Positions 44,253 through 56,530 of a stretch of 64,000 nt of DNA are shown one piece after another. Source of the DNA: Berberis thunbergii (taxonomy: Eukaryota > Streptophyta > Magnoliopsida > Ranunculales > Berberidaceae); NCBI GenBank assembly GCA_003290165.1, contig QNQO01000512.1:62001-126000 (forward strand), read 5' to 3'. The notes beneath the pieces are model-generated. The model was given only the letters and a program-made list of their open reading frames with translations, did no database searches and was not told the origin of the DNA. The translations under genes were made by a program, and so were the position numbers. The first letter of the stretch is position 1. Every line of letters begins with the position of its first letter.

Positions 44253-45990
44253 AAATTCCTAGCCTTTCACTAACATCATCTCCCTTCAAAATATAGAAAG
44301 ATAGTGACCACAAGATCACGCAACCAACGGATAACAAGGGAACACGCCAAACGCTCTGTAGGCGGGGAGATTAACACCCTTTCAAGGTTTACTCTACAGT
44401 AACCTCTGTAAATGTCAATAAAGGTTAGCAATCCGCTGAGTAATACCAACAATCCACAAGGGCCGTCCGAATTCACTTTGGAGCCAGTATCAATTCTCCC
44501 CATCAAAGTCAGTTTATGTCAGTTTTTTATTTTCCTTTCCATAGTCAATGTAGAGTTTTAGTTCTTTAAAGACTTATGTGATTTGCAATCATTTAAGAAA
44601 TAAAGAAAGAACTATGAAAACCAACTTATTGATTGCTTGAAAAGATGTAACAAGCGCCCAGAGGCGGATACAAAAGACTACATACAACAAACATCTTAAT
44701 TTGGTACGACATGGAGTAAGGATAGACAATCCAACTACGTACGGTACCGAAAGAAGATTCCGATCCATAACCTTTCCGAGAAAGAGCAAGAGCAAGAGCA
44801 GGATGAAACATCATGTTCACTTCGACGCCTCGATAGACATACCCCTCAAAATATGGTCTGAGGTGTACAAATTCGGCAACCAGGAGTACCCAAAATTATT
44901 GGCCAACTCACATGTTCGATCTGCTTGACCAGATGAACTTGGGACAAGTATTAGGCTGGCACAGTCCGCATGCACCTTCCGGCTGCAGGGATGAGAAAGG
45001 CATCCAGAAGTCAACGACCCAATCCAGTGACCATGTCCAACTTCTCTCCTTCTCAGATCCCGAATTCCAGCGCAAGTCAAGACAATGGGGTTAATCAAAA
45101 AGTGGTGGAGGCGACCACTCCGGAGTTGGGCGCTGGTATTAACTCTAAAATTAAACACTATAAAACAACAATAAGGCACCAACGCATAAACGACAGACTC
45201 CTCCTGTGGAAAAGAGTGTGTAGTTCTCATTTCCAATATGAAAATAAATTAAGAGATCTCAGCAGATCAACTACGTGGCCACCCAGAACATGTGACCACA
45301 CATAACAACGATTATCACTGTCCCCAATCAGTGCAAATGTCAAAACATTCGAAGACTCCTGTGATAGAGATCTCCCTTCAGCCTTTGTAAAACCCAAAAC
45401 ATTTTCTTCAAGCAAGAACATTAAAGGATATACGCTCTGCAGAAAATAGTGCCTACAACGGTTGAAAACACCATTATATAGACATGATGGTTTACCAAAC
45501 GAGCACTTCAGCATTGAATACTGTATGAGAAATGAGGAAACGACGATTCGCAAGGAAACTACATAGACCGCGTTCATCCAACCCCTTCAATTGAAAGGGA
45601 GTAACCGATACTCAACCATTTCACAGCCTGCGCTGTACACGTGCCACCGCGCGATCTATGCCGTACATGTAGCTCAATCGTACAAGAAACCCTAGCTCAT
45701 CCTCTACGGGCCCATGTGCTCGGCCTACTATTCAAACAATATTCCACCACATGCCCGCACGAGCACTAGAAATCCTGATTAACTCTGACTCACTGATCGT
45801 ACCTATGAATCATTAGTTGATTTAAGGTAATTTTGTCCACACACCGCACCATGCTAGTGGACGTAGGTTCGCACACCTCTAGCAGGCGGAACCCCTCTCT
45901 AACAGGCATGCTTAGTTAGCCGAGGCTGATGATGATGGCTTCTGGTTCATCCTGACACCTAGTCCGCCTAGCGCGGATCTCGATTGTTTA
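44253..45990 (+). mobile_element. internal segments of Tat-like copy 2 (first tandem unit)
   Basis: 44560-45440 is the reverse complement of about 60290-61200 in copy 3 (for example TTATGTGATTTGCAATCATT and GCGGATACAAAAGACTACAT in both). 45463-45985 is repeated at 49185-49700. No coding sequence is maintained. Joining straight to a truncated LTR at 45991 marks a deletion breakpoint. Confidence 0.75.
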
Positions 45991-46399
45991 GGAAGCAAAT
46001 ACTAGAGTATATATCACACAGGAAAATTTTCTCTTAAGGATTACCTTCTAATAGGGTACTATCTCCTGCGTATCCAGGAGCACAAGACTAATAGAGAACT
46101 TCCCTTATACAACAAGACTCCTAATTAATGAAGGATTTTCACGAAGGATTTTCTTCCTAAATTACCCCCCTCGATGGCCTGGTCAACTAGAACTCTTGCA
46201 CTATAAATAAGACATGAGGTTGGTTAAGCTCAGGTACGCTACGGATTCCTTGGTTTACAACATTACACCTTCCTCAGATCCCATCTGACTTTAGCATCGA
46301 AGTGTCGTCGCACCCTGATGGTGGTTCCTAGGCCCACTGAGTTACTTGTGCAAGTCACGATGACTAGGTCAAAGCAAGGAGGGAAAATGACATGCATCA
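45991..46399 (+). repeat. truncated middle LTR of Tat-like copy 2
   Basis: It matches the 3' 60 percent of the LTRs, from GGAAGCAAATACTAGAGTAT to GACATGCATCA, with a TATA box near 46199-46212. The first 270 or so bases are missing. It is followed by GTTTTGTGTTGTTTGTGGGA, a primer-site remnant. Confidence 0.85.
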
Positions 46400-46524
46400 G
46401 TTTTGTGTTGTTTGTGGGAATGACAAAATTCCTAGCCTTTCACTAACATCATCTCCCTTCAAAATATAAAAAGATGGTGACCACGAGATCACGCAACAAC
46501 AGAGAACAAGGGACACGTCAAACT

Positions 46525-48403
46525 TGATATTCACATAATTATTACATAATATATCCCTTAATTTATACATGTTTGTGTTTCGATTATTATATTTTATAGT
46601 AATTATTTCGTTTTCATGTATTTGTAGGAATTTGAGCATGAATGATGAAATCGTATTAAGGCGACAATTTAAGTAATGACAATTGGTCGATTCTAGCGGT
46701 GGTACAAAGCAGATGGTCCATAACCTAAACCAAAACCTACCCATAAACCCAAACCCAATCTTTCCCCTAAAGAATATTATCTCATTTATACCTTGATGAA
46801 TCTTCCCTTTATCTCATCCCTATTCACTTTGATCTTTCTCTATAATAGAAGAGAATAGGGTGAGAAAAAGGGGAGGAAGAGAAGGGAAAATAAGGATTAC
46901 ACAAAAATCAAAACCTCTTCCTCACAAGTGATTCTCATCACCATCACCACTCATCCATCTCTCAATCACTCAGCAATCACCGCCACAGTCACCTCACACC
47001 ACCATCACCCGAGCACCACACCACCTCCAGACAACACAACGGCCACCACCACGAAACAAGGGCTTGACAACCCTGTTTCTCGTCAGAGCCACCTCCATCA
47101 CAGCCCCTGTCCCTCTTCCTGTCCATCATCCATCAACCTCCATCCGCCATCAACAACCATCACCCTGTTTCGCGACAGAACACATCCGCGAGCCACCACA
47201 AACCACCGCCGAAACAGAGGGGCCCCTCCCCGCCACTTTTCCGCCCAACCCCCCGCCGCGGAAAAAATCTTTTTTCGCCTCGCACAGAGCCAGAACATCT
47301 CTCACAGCCGCCATCTCGGCCTCTCTTCGTCTCGACCTCCTTCTGTCTCCCTCCCTCTCGGCCACCATCACAGAGCGGCTCGTCCGCGACGTACAACCAC
47401 CGCAATTTCTCTCTTTTTTCTTTCGCATCCCTCTCTCGATTGTTTCTTCACCTTCTCTCTCTTTTGCAGGTTCAGAATCATTTGCAGGACGAGGACGCTC
47501 GCTATGAGCACGGAGGAAGGCGGAGTAGCGACGCTGGCCGCTGGAGAAGAAGGTGGAGCAGAGGCACGCGACTGTGCGTCTGGCGGAGACTGAATCAAAT
47601 TTCCTTTCGGCTATTGGCACCCTGATTTCATTCTGCACCACCCTAGAGCGTTTGGGAACATTTTTCTCGGGATTCGTGTTTGGACCACCTGCTGATCTAC
47701 TGAGTACCACCACATCGAGTTTGTGTCAAACCAAAGGGATTGCATAATTCATTTTGATTTATTTTACTGAATTGTGTGCTTAATTGTTAATTACAATTTA
47801 TTTCTGAATTTTTGATAAATTGCTTTCACCTTTCATGTTCGAGAAATTAAACTTGATATGTTTGGTAGTTAGAATTACCCTTTATCAATATTCAAAGCAT
47901 GTGCTAAAAATGTTAAGCTTTAACTTTGATTAAGTGTGCCCTAAAAAGACACTTAATACTTGGTAAGAGCATATTTGCTTGAAATAAATTGTTAATGTTT
48001 GATAGAAACATGATATAATTTGAATTGGATTTTGACGATCACATATTCGGTGTAAGCAAGGGATTCTCATCCCCAAAGCTTCTTGTTTAAATTTTCAGTA
48101 ATTTAGATTTAAATTTTTTGCTAACTCATTGGTTAGTCGAATCCCACAAAAATCCATCTCATCTATCTTTTATTTTATTTTATTTTTTATTTTTTTAATT
48201 TATTTTTAGTTTAGTTTTAAAAATGGTGTAACCCCATTTTCCTCTAAATTAGTTTAAATAATTTCTAAAATTAAAAATTTAAATCCACCTTCCTTGTGGG
48301 ATCGACCCGTACTTGCAGTTGTCTACCAGTTAGGCACCATGCACTTCGGTTATTACAAGTGGGTTAAATTAGCTATTAATTTAGGTTAGTTAAACTCGCA
48401 TCA
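46525..48403 (-). repeat. solo LTR of the Athila-like family inside Tat-like copy 2
   Basis: It starts TGATATTCACATAATTATTA (the reverse complement of the LTR end at 14110-14132) and ends TTAAACTCGCATCA, with shared landmarks such as GAAATCGTATTAAGGCGACA near 46649. The flanks are CAAAC at 46519-46523 and 48404-48408, with one extra T at 46524. There is no internal region, so the element was lost by LTR-LTR recombination. The long proline/serine/threonine-rich open frames at 46928-47713 lie in its composition-biased middle. Confidence 0.88.
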
Positions 48404-49184
48404 CAAACATTCTAGCTGGCGTTGTACCACAACTTTCAGTGGTTATGGTTATGCACGAGCAACAGACTCATGCCCCTGCGCCGACAACAGTAACGACGGA
48501 CTCCAGGATAGGTATATTGTTATCTCAAATACAACAATCGCCAAAGCGATGGAGGTTTTCCCCCGAAAAACCCTCTACCTGCTAATAGATACCAGGAACA
48601 ACACGACCCTCCACACTGGAGAATGTCAGAGAGCAAGCACAGGAGAGTTAAGCCCCCGCTAGTTCTTATTGAACTAGAGGAGGATGCGTGGTTAACACAG
48701 AGCCGGTTGCCAGGGCAAAAGGGCTTGGCCTTCGAAACCCGTTCTGCAGAAGGGCACATAACCCCGATGTGTTGTATTGTCTCTCTGTCCAACCATTCAT
48801 GGATCACATTATGAATGAGGCATTTTCGAAGAAGTTCACTCCTCCGAAACTCAATTTTATGACGAAACCACCAACCCATTCAACCACCTGTGCCATTACC
48901 AGCATGTAATGGCCCTCAAAGATGGATCCGAGTCTGTGATATGCAAGACTTTTCCCACTAGCTTGAAAAAGTCAGCAGTAACATGTTTCCACAGCTTCCT
49001 GCCGAGATCAATCGACTCCTTCAAGATGTTGGCATAGGAGTTCCTGACGTGATTCGTGGGAGTCAACGTTTTCGAAAAACCCACATTACATACTCTTTCT
49101 AAGGCAGAATCCAATGAGATGCTCAGAGAGTATGTCACTCACTTCAACAATGAGCTGACACTCATTGATAGTTTTTTTTTTTAT
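48404..49184 (+). pseudogene. gag remnant of Tat-like copy 2
   Basis: Broken frames show a Ty3/gypsy gag pattern: PFMDHIMNEAF with FTPPKL, then MALKDGSESVICKTFPTSLK with SAVTCFHSFLP and SIDSF, then SNEMLREYVTHFNNELTLID. Stops and shifts occur between these pieces (for example near 48905 and 49035). It is followed by a run of 11 T at 49172-49182 where the repeated segment begins. It would have formed the particle; it is not functional here. Confidence 0.75.
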
Positions 49185-49789
49185 TGAAAACACCATTATA
49201 TAGCACATGATGGTTTACCAATGGGCACTTCAGCATTGAATAATGTATGAGAAATGAGGGAGAACACGGTTCGCGAGGAAACTACATAGACCGCGTTCAT
49301 CCAACCCCATTAATTGAGGGGGAGTAAACCGATACTCAACATTCACACCTGCGCTGTACACGTGCCACTGCGCGATCTACGCCATTACATGTTGGCGCAA
49401 AGTACAAGAAACCCTAGCTCCTCCCTCTACGGGGCCCATGTGCTCGGCGGCTACTATTCAAAAATATCCACCACATGCCCCGCCGCGGAGCACTAGAAAT
49501 CTTGATCAACTCTGACTCACTATCGTACCTATGAATCATTAGATGATTTAAGGTAGTTTTGTCCACACAAGGAACCATGCTAGTGGACGTAGGTTGGCAC
49601 TTCCTCTAGCAGGCGGAACCCCTCTCCAAGCCAGGCATGCTTAGCCTGCCGATGCGAATGACGATGGCCTTCTAGTTCATCCTGAACCCTAGTCCGCCCT
49701 AGCCGACTTATCACACCCTGGTGACAACGACTCGCCTAAGGATCCATAGCCCCTTTCGAAACCCTATCAGGTAAGCCTAGCTGGATGAC
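49185..49789 (+). repeat. second copy of a 520-bp internal segment of the Tat-like element
   Basis: It matches 45463-45985 (from GAAAACACCATTATATAG to the TAGTCCGCC region) and the reverse complement of about 59700-60270. No coding sequence. Confidence 0.8.
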
Positions 49790-50580
49790 GACCACCAATG
49801 AAAACTTCTGGATCCAAAGCCCAGACTTGTGAATCCCTATGCTTGCCATGTATAGATGGTTTGGAAGGCAAGGAAGGAGTCTTAGGTGAAGTCCCCGAAA
49901 TGATTCCAGACAGCTCCACCGCGGGACCACTACTTTTCCAACCTGGCAGCCAAATTACCAAACCCCAGACCTGTAGTCCCCACTGCGTTAGGCATAATTG
50001 GTTTGGTTAAGTGGGGAGCCTAGTAAGTCAAGAAGTGATTTCCAATTGGCTCGCCCCAAGTACCATTACTCCTCAGCCTGGTCGCTGAATGACCAACCCT
50101 GAACTTATAGCCCCACTCGCGGGTGTAGATATTTAGAGGGTGGGAGCCTAGTAAATCTTGAACTGATTTCGATGACTTCCCATGGGACCACTACTTTTAG
50201 TGTGGCCGCCGAAAGATCCAAAATTTTGTAGCCTAATGCGCATAGGCATAGGATTTGGAAGGTGGGAGCCTACTCAGTCCCGAACCAATTTCGACGGCTT
50301 GCCACGAGGCACTACTCTTCAGCCTGATAGCCAAACCCTTTCATCTCGAACTTGTAGACCCCACTGCACAGGTATAGATGGTTCGAAAGGTGGGAAACTA
50401 ATTAGTCCCTTGAATGATGTCGACAGCTCGCCACAAGACCACTGCTCTTCAGCATGGTCGCCAAATCCTTATTACTCAAACCTATGTCGTCCCTTCTGTT
50501 CTGACATAGATGGTTCAAAATGTGGGAGCCTTTAAGCAGCTCACCACGTGACCACTGCTAAAACAATTGCCGCAAAAATA
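49790..50580 (+). repeat. tandem array of about 120-140 bp units in Tat-like copy 2
   Basis: A phrase of the type GTATAGATGGTTCGAAAGGT followed by GGGAGCCTA recurs near 49851, 49993, 50125, 50246, 50372 and 50506, each preceded by a phrase like CTCTTCAGCCTGGTCGCC and followed by one like CCACAAGACCACT. Units are about 80 percent alike. A shorter inverted set is in copy 3 (59220-59580). Arrays in the 3' untranslated part are a known trait of Tat-lineage elements. Confidence 0.8.
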
Positions 50581-51416
50581 AATTTCAGCTCAATTGTGTC
50601 TTCATGCTCAAATGGACTGACATTCTATTATCAGTAAAAGCCACTCACGTCGACAAATAGATCATTTAGCCAGTGCCCGGGTAGAAGCTGCATAGAATGT
50701 TAGCTCGAGCTTACGACGCTTGACTTGATACAAACGCTCCAACGTGTACGCTTGGCTATCTCAACTCGCCTGTGGCACCACCCGCAACCGACAAATCAGA
50801 AGCAAGATAAGCCTCCAGCAGCTTACCTTAAGGACAAGACACAACTCGGGTAACGCAACCCTGGGCTAAACTGTCCACAACATCTCCACTATCGGACATG
50901 GCTATGCAATAGTGACTCTGAGTCATTCGCAGCACAAACGGTCAAGCTCTCAGAAGCAGACAAACCATTCGACTTCCTATCAAACCAACCAGCCTATGCC
51001 AAAATAAGACGACAAAACAAAACAGAAAACGCACAATTGGGACAATGAATACAAACAATTAGAGAGCGCAGTCAAGATAAAACTGTTATCATTAACAGAC
51101 AAAGCAAAATGGGTACAAGTACACAGTTTACTCCCGATCAGGAGAAGGTACAAAAACATAATAACTAAGCTTAATAGAGGAAGGGGCAAGGGTTGCGTCC
51201 ATGCACGCCACGGCCTGAGCATCAGGATCTGAATCGCCATCTTCGTTCGAGGACACAAAGGCAACAAATAAGTCTACGTACGAAGTCTTCTTATATCGGC
51301 CAAGATCCCATTTTGGATGCTCTTCTTCATCAATGCTAGCAGCTCCAACCTAGCGTGTACAACCCAGAGAAACACGCACTTTCCTTGTTCTTACAGAAGC
51401 TCTTCTTCTCGTGCCT
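50581..51416 (+). mobile_element. 3' internal region of Tat-like copy 2, non-coding
   Basis: It aligns with the reverse complement of about 58430-59190 in copy 3. The minus-strand frame at 50980-51267 (ILMLRPWRAWTQPLPLPLLS) has a counterpart on the plus strand at 58515-58799, so it may be the degraded C-terminal end of the antisense frame or just shared DNA. Confidence 0.6.
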
Positions 51417-52043
51417 TCACGTCAACAAGTTCACGCTCCAACAGTCCAACTTTCCAGTCAATGCATCAACCTGATACTGCTCTGTAGCCAAACTGTTCAT
51501 CACAACCCTGAGCTCGTATGTCTCCAATTTGAGCTGGGTCCTCGCCTTCCTTGCCTTCCAAGCATTGAATTCCACATCAGACTCTAATTGCTGCTTCTGA
51601 GTAGCCCAATCAGCCTCCTTCAAAACATTTTCTTCAGCGAGAGACCGCAGTATAGAACGCGCCTCAGCCACTGCTTCTCGCGCTACCTCCATGTCTTGGC
51701 GGGCCCGGTTCAACTCCTGTTTGAATTTGTCCCCCGCAGACACTGCCTCCATTAGATAACGCTCAAGGGCTTCCAGACAAATCCTCTGACTCTCAACAAC
51801 CACAGTTGACTACTCCAACCTTTTCTTTAGCCGTTCAATTTCATAAAGTGTGTCGGAATACAGTGCTTGCATGTGCGAGAAGACACGCTCCATGGTGTAC
51901 ATCCTCTCACGAGCCGCCTCGACTTTTGTTCTAGCAACAACAACTTGTCTCAAGTGAGACATACCTAGGATAAGGTACTTTAAACCCTTATCCATATGCC
52001 TCTCTAGCGTATCATCATCGGGTTTTGGAACGTAATCCATCAA
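51417..52043 (-). pseudogene. antisense ORF of Tat-like copy 2, coiled-coil part
   Basis: Two minus-strand frames follow each other. The first, 51810-52043, includes HLRQVVVARTKVEAARERMY and IERLKKRLE. The second, 51417-51803, includes KFKQELNRARQDMEVAREAV and ATQKQQLESDVEFNAWKARK. Both have the heptad-like spacing of hydrophobic residues and many charged residues expected of a long coiled coil. One stop separates them (about 51805). The frames run opposite to the element's gag. They correspond to degraded plus-strand DNA at 58170-58420 in copy 3. This is the C-terminal half of the extra antisense protein of Tat-type elements. Confidence 0.65.
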
Positions 52044-52293
52044 TCAGCTATGACGTTACTTATTTGCTTCCTCTAAGCATACTCCACATCAACCTCCCAA
52101 TGTCAGACTTAGGTGTTCATCTTTATTAAGTTCGGCGCAATTAGTCTGATCCGCTCATCCGGTTGAAGCTCCACCGGATCATGAATTACACTGGCACCAA
52201 CCTTGGAAGTCAACACTGTTCCCAGGCTCTCCTCCGCAACTTTTCCCTTTTCATGAAAAACTGACCCTTTAGTGCGAGATGGCTTAAACAAGA

Positions 52294-53571
52294 TCAGTAA
52301 GAGAAGAGGAAACGAGTTATCCAAAGGACCTTCCAACACCTCAAGTTGTGACATGGAATGAGACGGTGAACAATGCGAACTACAAGAAACTTGGCTTCTG
52401 CCACCACGGCCACTATCAGAAAACACACCAGCAGAACGGTCAAGCTCCAAAGCCTCAGGCTGGTCTTCACGGAACCTTCTATCAAAATAGTCCTGTACGA
52501 ATAGGCATTGCAAGAAGCCGCCATCGCAACCCTCATCAACCGCTCACTCAAAGCTTCTGCCTGTGCAGCACTGAGATTTGACATGCCATCGACCCCTGTA
52601 AATTGCAGGTAGTCTTTTCGCAGCCAGATACATCGGCCTCAGCCCTTACGGGCTGATCGAACTCACGCTCTTCACTCAATGGAACGGGTCGTGTTGAAGA
52701 CAACCCGGTTATGATGCAATACCTTTCGAACTCACGAAGGTTGCTAGCGTCTAAGACTCCCCCGCCTCGGACAACACATGAGCTTTGCCCGCAGTGGCCT
52801 TCCTCTTCCTATAATGGAGCCCCATCTTCAACTTAACTAGCGATGTTTGATAAAGAGTGGGGGCCACGTGCCAGTTGTCCCACAATCCACTAGGAACGAA
52901 GCTGGGAACGCATATAACGTCCACCGCATTCCTTATTAACATACCATGGAACGTCTCTATAGTGTTCTGCTCCTCTAGAGTAAGAGGAGTAGTAGGAAAC
53001 CGTCCTGCAAAGAAACATGAGAATGATTAGCACACAATCAAACGCAACGAAACCAGAAGAAAAAGCCGTACTTATGAAGTGGTCTAAACTCCCGCTTCAA
53101 CGGACGACCCCTAAAGTTGAAGTACTTTGAATCCACGGGGGCCAAAAAACAATACTTCTGCCAAAACGTGAAGTCATTTGGCAGATTCACGAAGCAAGTC
53201 AGTGATATCATCTTACAGATGACATTACTCTTCAACCAAGGAGAAGACAACAACTAGATCACTCGTGGAGTCGTGTGGACGCCAGCTTCCTTCACCCTAA
53301 TCAGAACGAGAAGGATGATCCTGTATCCATAGGCCCCAACTAGGCAAGAGGGATCCCAAAGAAGTCCAAGAAATCCCAAATCATATCTAGAACGAGAAAG
53401 CGCACTCCGGTTTGGAGCATCCCCCATAGCAAGCAGATGAACCCTGCTAGTGGTGACATTGGCGTCTGGTCGCCTTCGAAACAAACAATGGTAGGTTCTC
53501 AGGGACCCCAAACTTTTTACGGATTTTAGCAAGACCGGGTTCAGAAAGCAACATGTCTTTGAAAAACTCAC
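52294..53571 (-). pseudogene. antisense ORF of Tat-like copy 2, gypsy-type transposon domain
   Basis: Reading the minus strand from 53571, pieces in several frames match copies 1 and 3: AYGYRIILLVLIR, then MISLTCFVNLPNDFTFWQKY with CFLAPVDSKYFNFRGRPLKR, then LWDNWHVAPTLYQTSLVKLK, then AEALSERLMRVAMAASCNAY. The order equals that in copy 3. At least four frame changes break it. The domain resembles Transposase_28 (putative gypsy-type transposon). Its direction, opposite to gag and just upstream of the 3' LTR, is the known place for antisense frames in this lineage. Confidence 0.6.
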
Positions 53572-53880
53572 AGCCTCTGGCCAAGGTTATATCATCAAGA
53601 AGGCAGTTGAGCCTTGAAAAAGATTAACAAACTTTCTAATCAGAAGATGAACAGAGAAATATGTTTAAAAGCAAAGGAAATAGAATGGTCAGACTCTGCA
53701 CAACAGATGACCTAAATAGGGATTAGGTTCACGCCTCTTTTCCACTGAACCAATGCACGTTCAGTACATGCAACGCAAGACTCAAGCAACGATTCAGACT
53801 CTATCATCATGAGCGGCGAATCTTTTCAAAAGATGACTTAGCAAGCCAATGTGAAGACCAACTAACTCAAAGGGAGTAGT

Positions 53881-54559
53881 TGATGATACACCAAAGTGGT
53901 CACATCCTTGAGCAATACATGTGTCATGATGATCTCGAGGAACTACGGGCCCCAGCGTCAGCCCAACATTGATCGGGCCCAAGCGGTTTTAAGCCCGCCC
54001 AATGCAGTCCACTAAACAGACCCAAACTCTTATGATTGGCTAAGCCCACGTGTCTCACATATATCCTTAATACACGTAAGCCCTACTAAGGCATGTATCT
54101 CGAGGATCAGCTTCGGACAAACAACTAAAGCAGCTCTTTGCTTTCCACTAGGAAGCAAATACTAGAGTACATATTGCACAGGGAAACTTCCTCTTAAGGA
54201 TTACCCTCTGATAGGGAACTATCTCCCGCATGTCCAAGAGCATAGGCCTAACAAGGAACTTCTTTTCTACAACACGAATCATAATTAGAGAAGGATCTCC
54301 AAGAAGATTTTCTTCCTAAACTACGCCCTCGATAGCTTGGTCGAACCATGATTGTTGCACTATAAATAAGACATGAGGTTGGTAAGCTAAGATACGCTAC
54401 AAATTCTCAATTTACAACATTATACCTTCTTTAGATCCTTGTCTTACTTTAGGATCAGAGTGCCATCGGCCACCACAATAGTGATCCGTGGCTCACGTGC
54501 ATTACTTGTGCATGTCAGCAAGACTAGGTCAAAGTAGGGAACAGAAAATGAATTCCTCG
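53881..54559 (+). repeat. 3' LTR of Tat-like copy 2
   Basis: 679 bp, starts TGATGATACACCAAAGTGG and ends GAATTCCTCG, a mutated form of GAATGCATCA. TATA box at about 54357-54370. The CAAAT duplication follows. Confidence 0.9.
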
Positions 54560-54564
54560 CAAAT

Positions 54565-55978
54565 GATCGAACATGTATTTCCACCTCTTCCCTTCAAGTT
54601 TTGCTTAATGAGTCACCCCTTCCTTCCATCAAACCTTCTAGGGGTATTCGATAAGGAGGCTCCCTATTTCTTCATTCTAAAGGCAGAAGCCCTATCCCAG
54701 CTCCTTGATAGGAAAAAATATGATGGCCTCATCAAAGGTATCAACGTCAAACAACACTCCCCTTCCATCAACCATCTGCTTTATGCAGATGACCTCATAT
54801 TCTTCTATCGGGCCTCTTTAGATGAAGCACATTCTGTTAAATATATCCTCCATCATTATTGTTTTGCTTCAGGTCAAGGGGTTAATTATGACAAGTCATC
54901 GATTGTCTACAGTTTCAATGTTTACCGAAAAAATTCAAAGATAATTAACAAAATTTTGGGTTCAAAATTTTACAATTTCAATGACAAATCCCTTGGATCT
55001 CCACAACTTTTCTCCAAAAAGAAAGCAGTGACTTCCAATTTTTAATTGACAAGGTCAATGCTAAACTTTTGAGCTGAAAATCCAAGGTACTCTCCCAAGC
55101 TGATAGAACGATTATGATTAAGCAGTCCTTAATTGAATCTTGGTTTATACTATGCAAACGTTCCTCCTTCCATGGGTTACTTCCACCAAAATTAATAACC
55201 TAGCTGGCAACTTCTGGTGGAATGGTATGACAGACAACAAAGCCTAACATATGTGTACATGGGACCAAATATCATATCCTCGACATCTAGGAGGGCTCAA
55301 CATATTTTCTAATAGGAATAAAATTCTTGCATTAATGGCAAAAAGCATGTGACAAGCTATTTCCTCCCCTCACAATGCTCGTATTCTTCAACTCAGAGCT
55401 CTCTACTTCAACACTAAGAGAAATTTTCAGATCTCCAAAATTTCTTCCGTAGCCTCTTTTGCTTGTAGAGGTAATCTTATAGCGTAGGCCAAAATGAAAC
55501 ATCATATTATATGGCAAGTGATGTCGGGAGAAAAGATTGACCTCTAGAAAAATTGTTCGGGTAAGCATGGGCTGCTGTTGATAGAGTGTATCCCCAATCC
55601 TTCAGCTCCTAACCTGCTTATCTCCATTCGGGATTTGTGGACCACTCATTCTAGTAAGAACCTCAATTGGAATGTAGAATTAATCAATTCCTTATTCCTT
55701 TTTCCAGTGGCTAGATATTCATGATAATCTGGTAAGACCCTCGGATTGTATTGAAAAACTTATTTGGCTCTTTGACAAATAAAACCATATTCTAAGTTAG
55801 AAACCCTATTCTAAATTAAAGTGCCACCAAGCTTTTCACTAAAGAGCAAATTGAATTTTCCACTTCAAACTCATCCACTCTCACCACAGATGCTAAGCTG
55901 CTCAGAGAATAGTGGAGAATTAAAGCCCCACCCTGTGCCTAGTTCTTACTGGAAAATTGGTGAAAACATCATTCCTAC
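54565..55978 (+). pseudogene. LINE ORF2 fragment 2 (reverse transcriptase C-terminal part)
   Basis: This continues fragment 1 across the Tat-like insertion. The frame 54488-55045 contains LKAEALSQLLDRKKYDGLIK and the catalytic box LYADDLIFF at about 54779-54805, then SVKYILHHYCFASGQGVNYD. After a shift near 55020, KVNAKL, LSQADRTIMIKQSLI and NFWWNGM follow, and near 55910-55975 comes a zinc-finger-domain linker (RIKAPP ... ENIIPTN). It is cut again at 55978 by the third Tat-like copy. The YADD active site is kept but the protein is broken. Confidence 0.88.
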
Positions 55979-56530
55979 TAATGCAGTCGATTTTCGCTCC
56001 CTACTTTAACCTAATCCCGCAAACTTGCTGACCTGCACAAGTAACGCACCTGGGCCAAAGGCCACTGTTGTGGTGGCTGATGGAATTCCGATACTAAAGT
56101 CAGACATGGATCTGAGGAAGGTGTAATGTTGTAACAGGGAATTTGTAGCGTACCTTAGCTTACCACCTCATGTCTTATTTATAGTGCAAGGAGTCTTGGT
56201 TCTACTAGGCCATCGAGGGCGTAGTTTAGGAAGATCTTCTTTGAAATCTCTCTCTAATTTGGAGTCACAATGTAGAAGGGAAGTTCCTTGTTATCCTTGT
56301 GCTCCTAGATACGCGGGAGATAGTTTCCAATGCAAGATAACCCGTAGAAGGAAGATTCCTTGTGTGGGATATACTTTGGTATTTGCTTCCTAGGATGTTG
56401 TGAGAGTTCGGGTCCGTCTGGCCCAAGTCGGCTTAGAACCGCTTGGGCCAGATCAGTGTTGGGCTGATGCTGGGCTCATAATTCCTCAAATCACCATGAC
56501 ATCTGTACTGCTCAGATGTGACAATTTTTA
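55979..56530 (-). repeat. 3' LTR of Tat-like copy 3
   Basis: The plus strand starts TAATGCAGTCGATTTTCGCT, the reverse complement of the LTR end. The TATA box appears as TCTTATTTATAGTG at about 56172-56185. The outer end near 56530 is eroded compared with the other LTRs. Confidence 0.85.

Larger units (their letters stand above)
43534..54559 (+). mobile_element. Tat-like Ty3/gypsy LTR retrotransposon, copy 2, rearranged, 11.0 kb
   Basis: The outer LTRs 43534-44226 and 53881-54559 are flanked by an exact duplication CAAAT (43529-43533, 54560-54564), with LINE sequence on both sides. Inside are a primer site (44227-44252), a second truncated LTR with its own primer site (45991-46399), a solo LTR of the Athila-like family (46525-48403), a gag remnant, a tandem array and an antisense ORF region. 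No protease, reverse transcriptase or integrase was found. The segment at 45463-45985 is repeated at 49185-49700. The simplest reading is two copies in tandem sharing LTRs, later deleted by recombination. Confidence 0.85.

Noticed and set aside
46928..47713. A 221-codon plus-strand frame and overlapping minus-strand frames up to 187 codons
   Set aside because: They lie inside a solo LTR; the products are runs of His, Ser, Thr and Pro or of Arg and Glu caused by C-rich bias, in all frames at once.
49185..49700. A host gene promoter (conserved TATATAG and GC-rich blocks)
   Set aside because: The same block occurs three times in Tat-like copies, so it is part of the retrotransposon.
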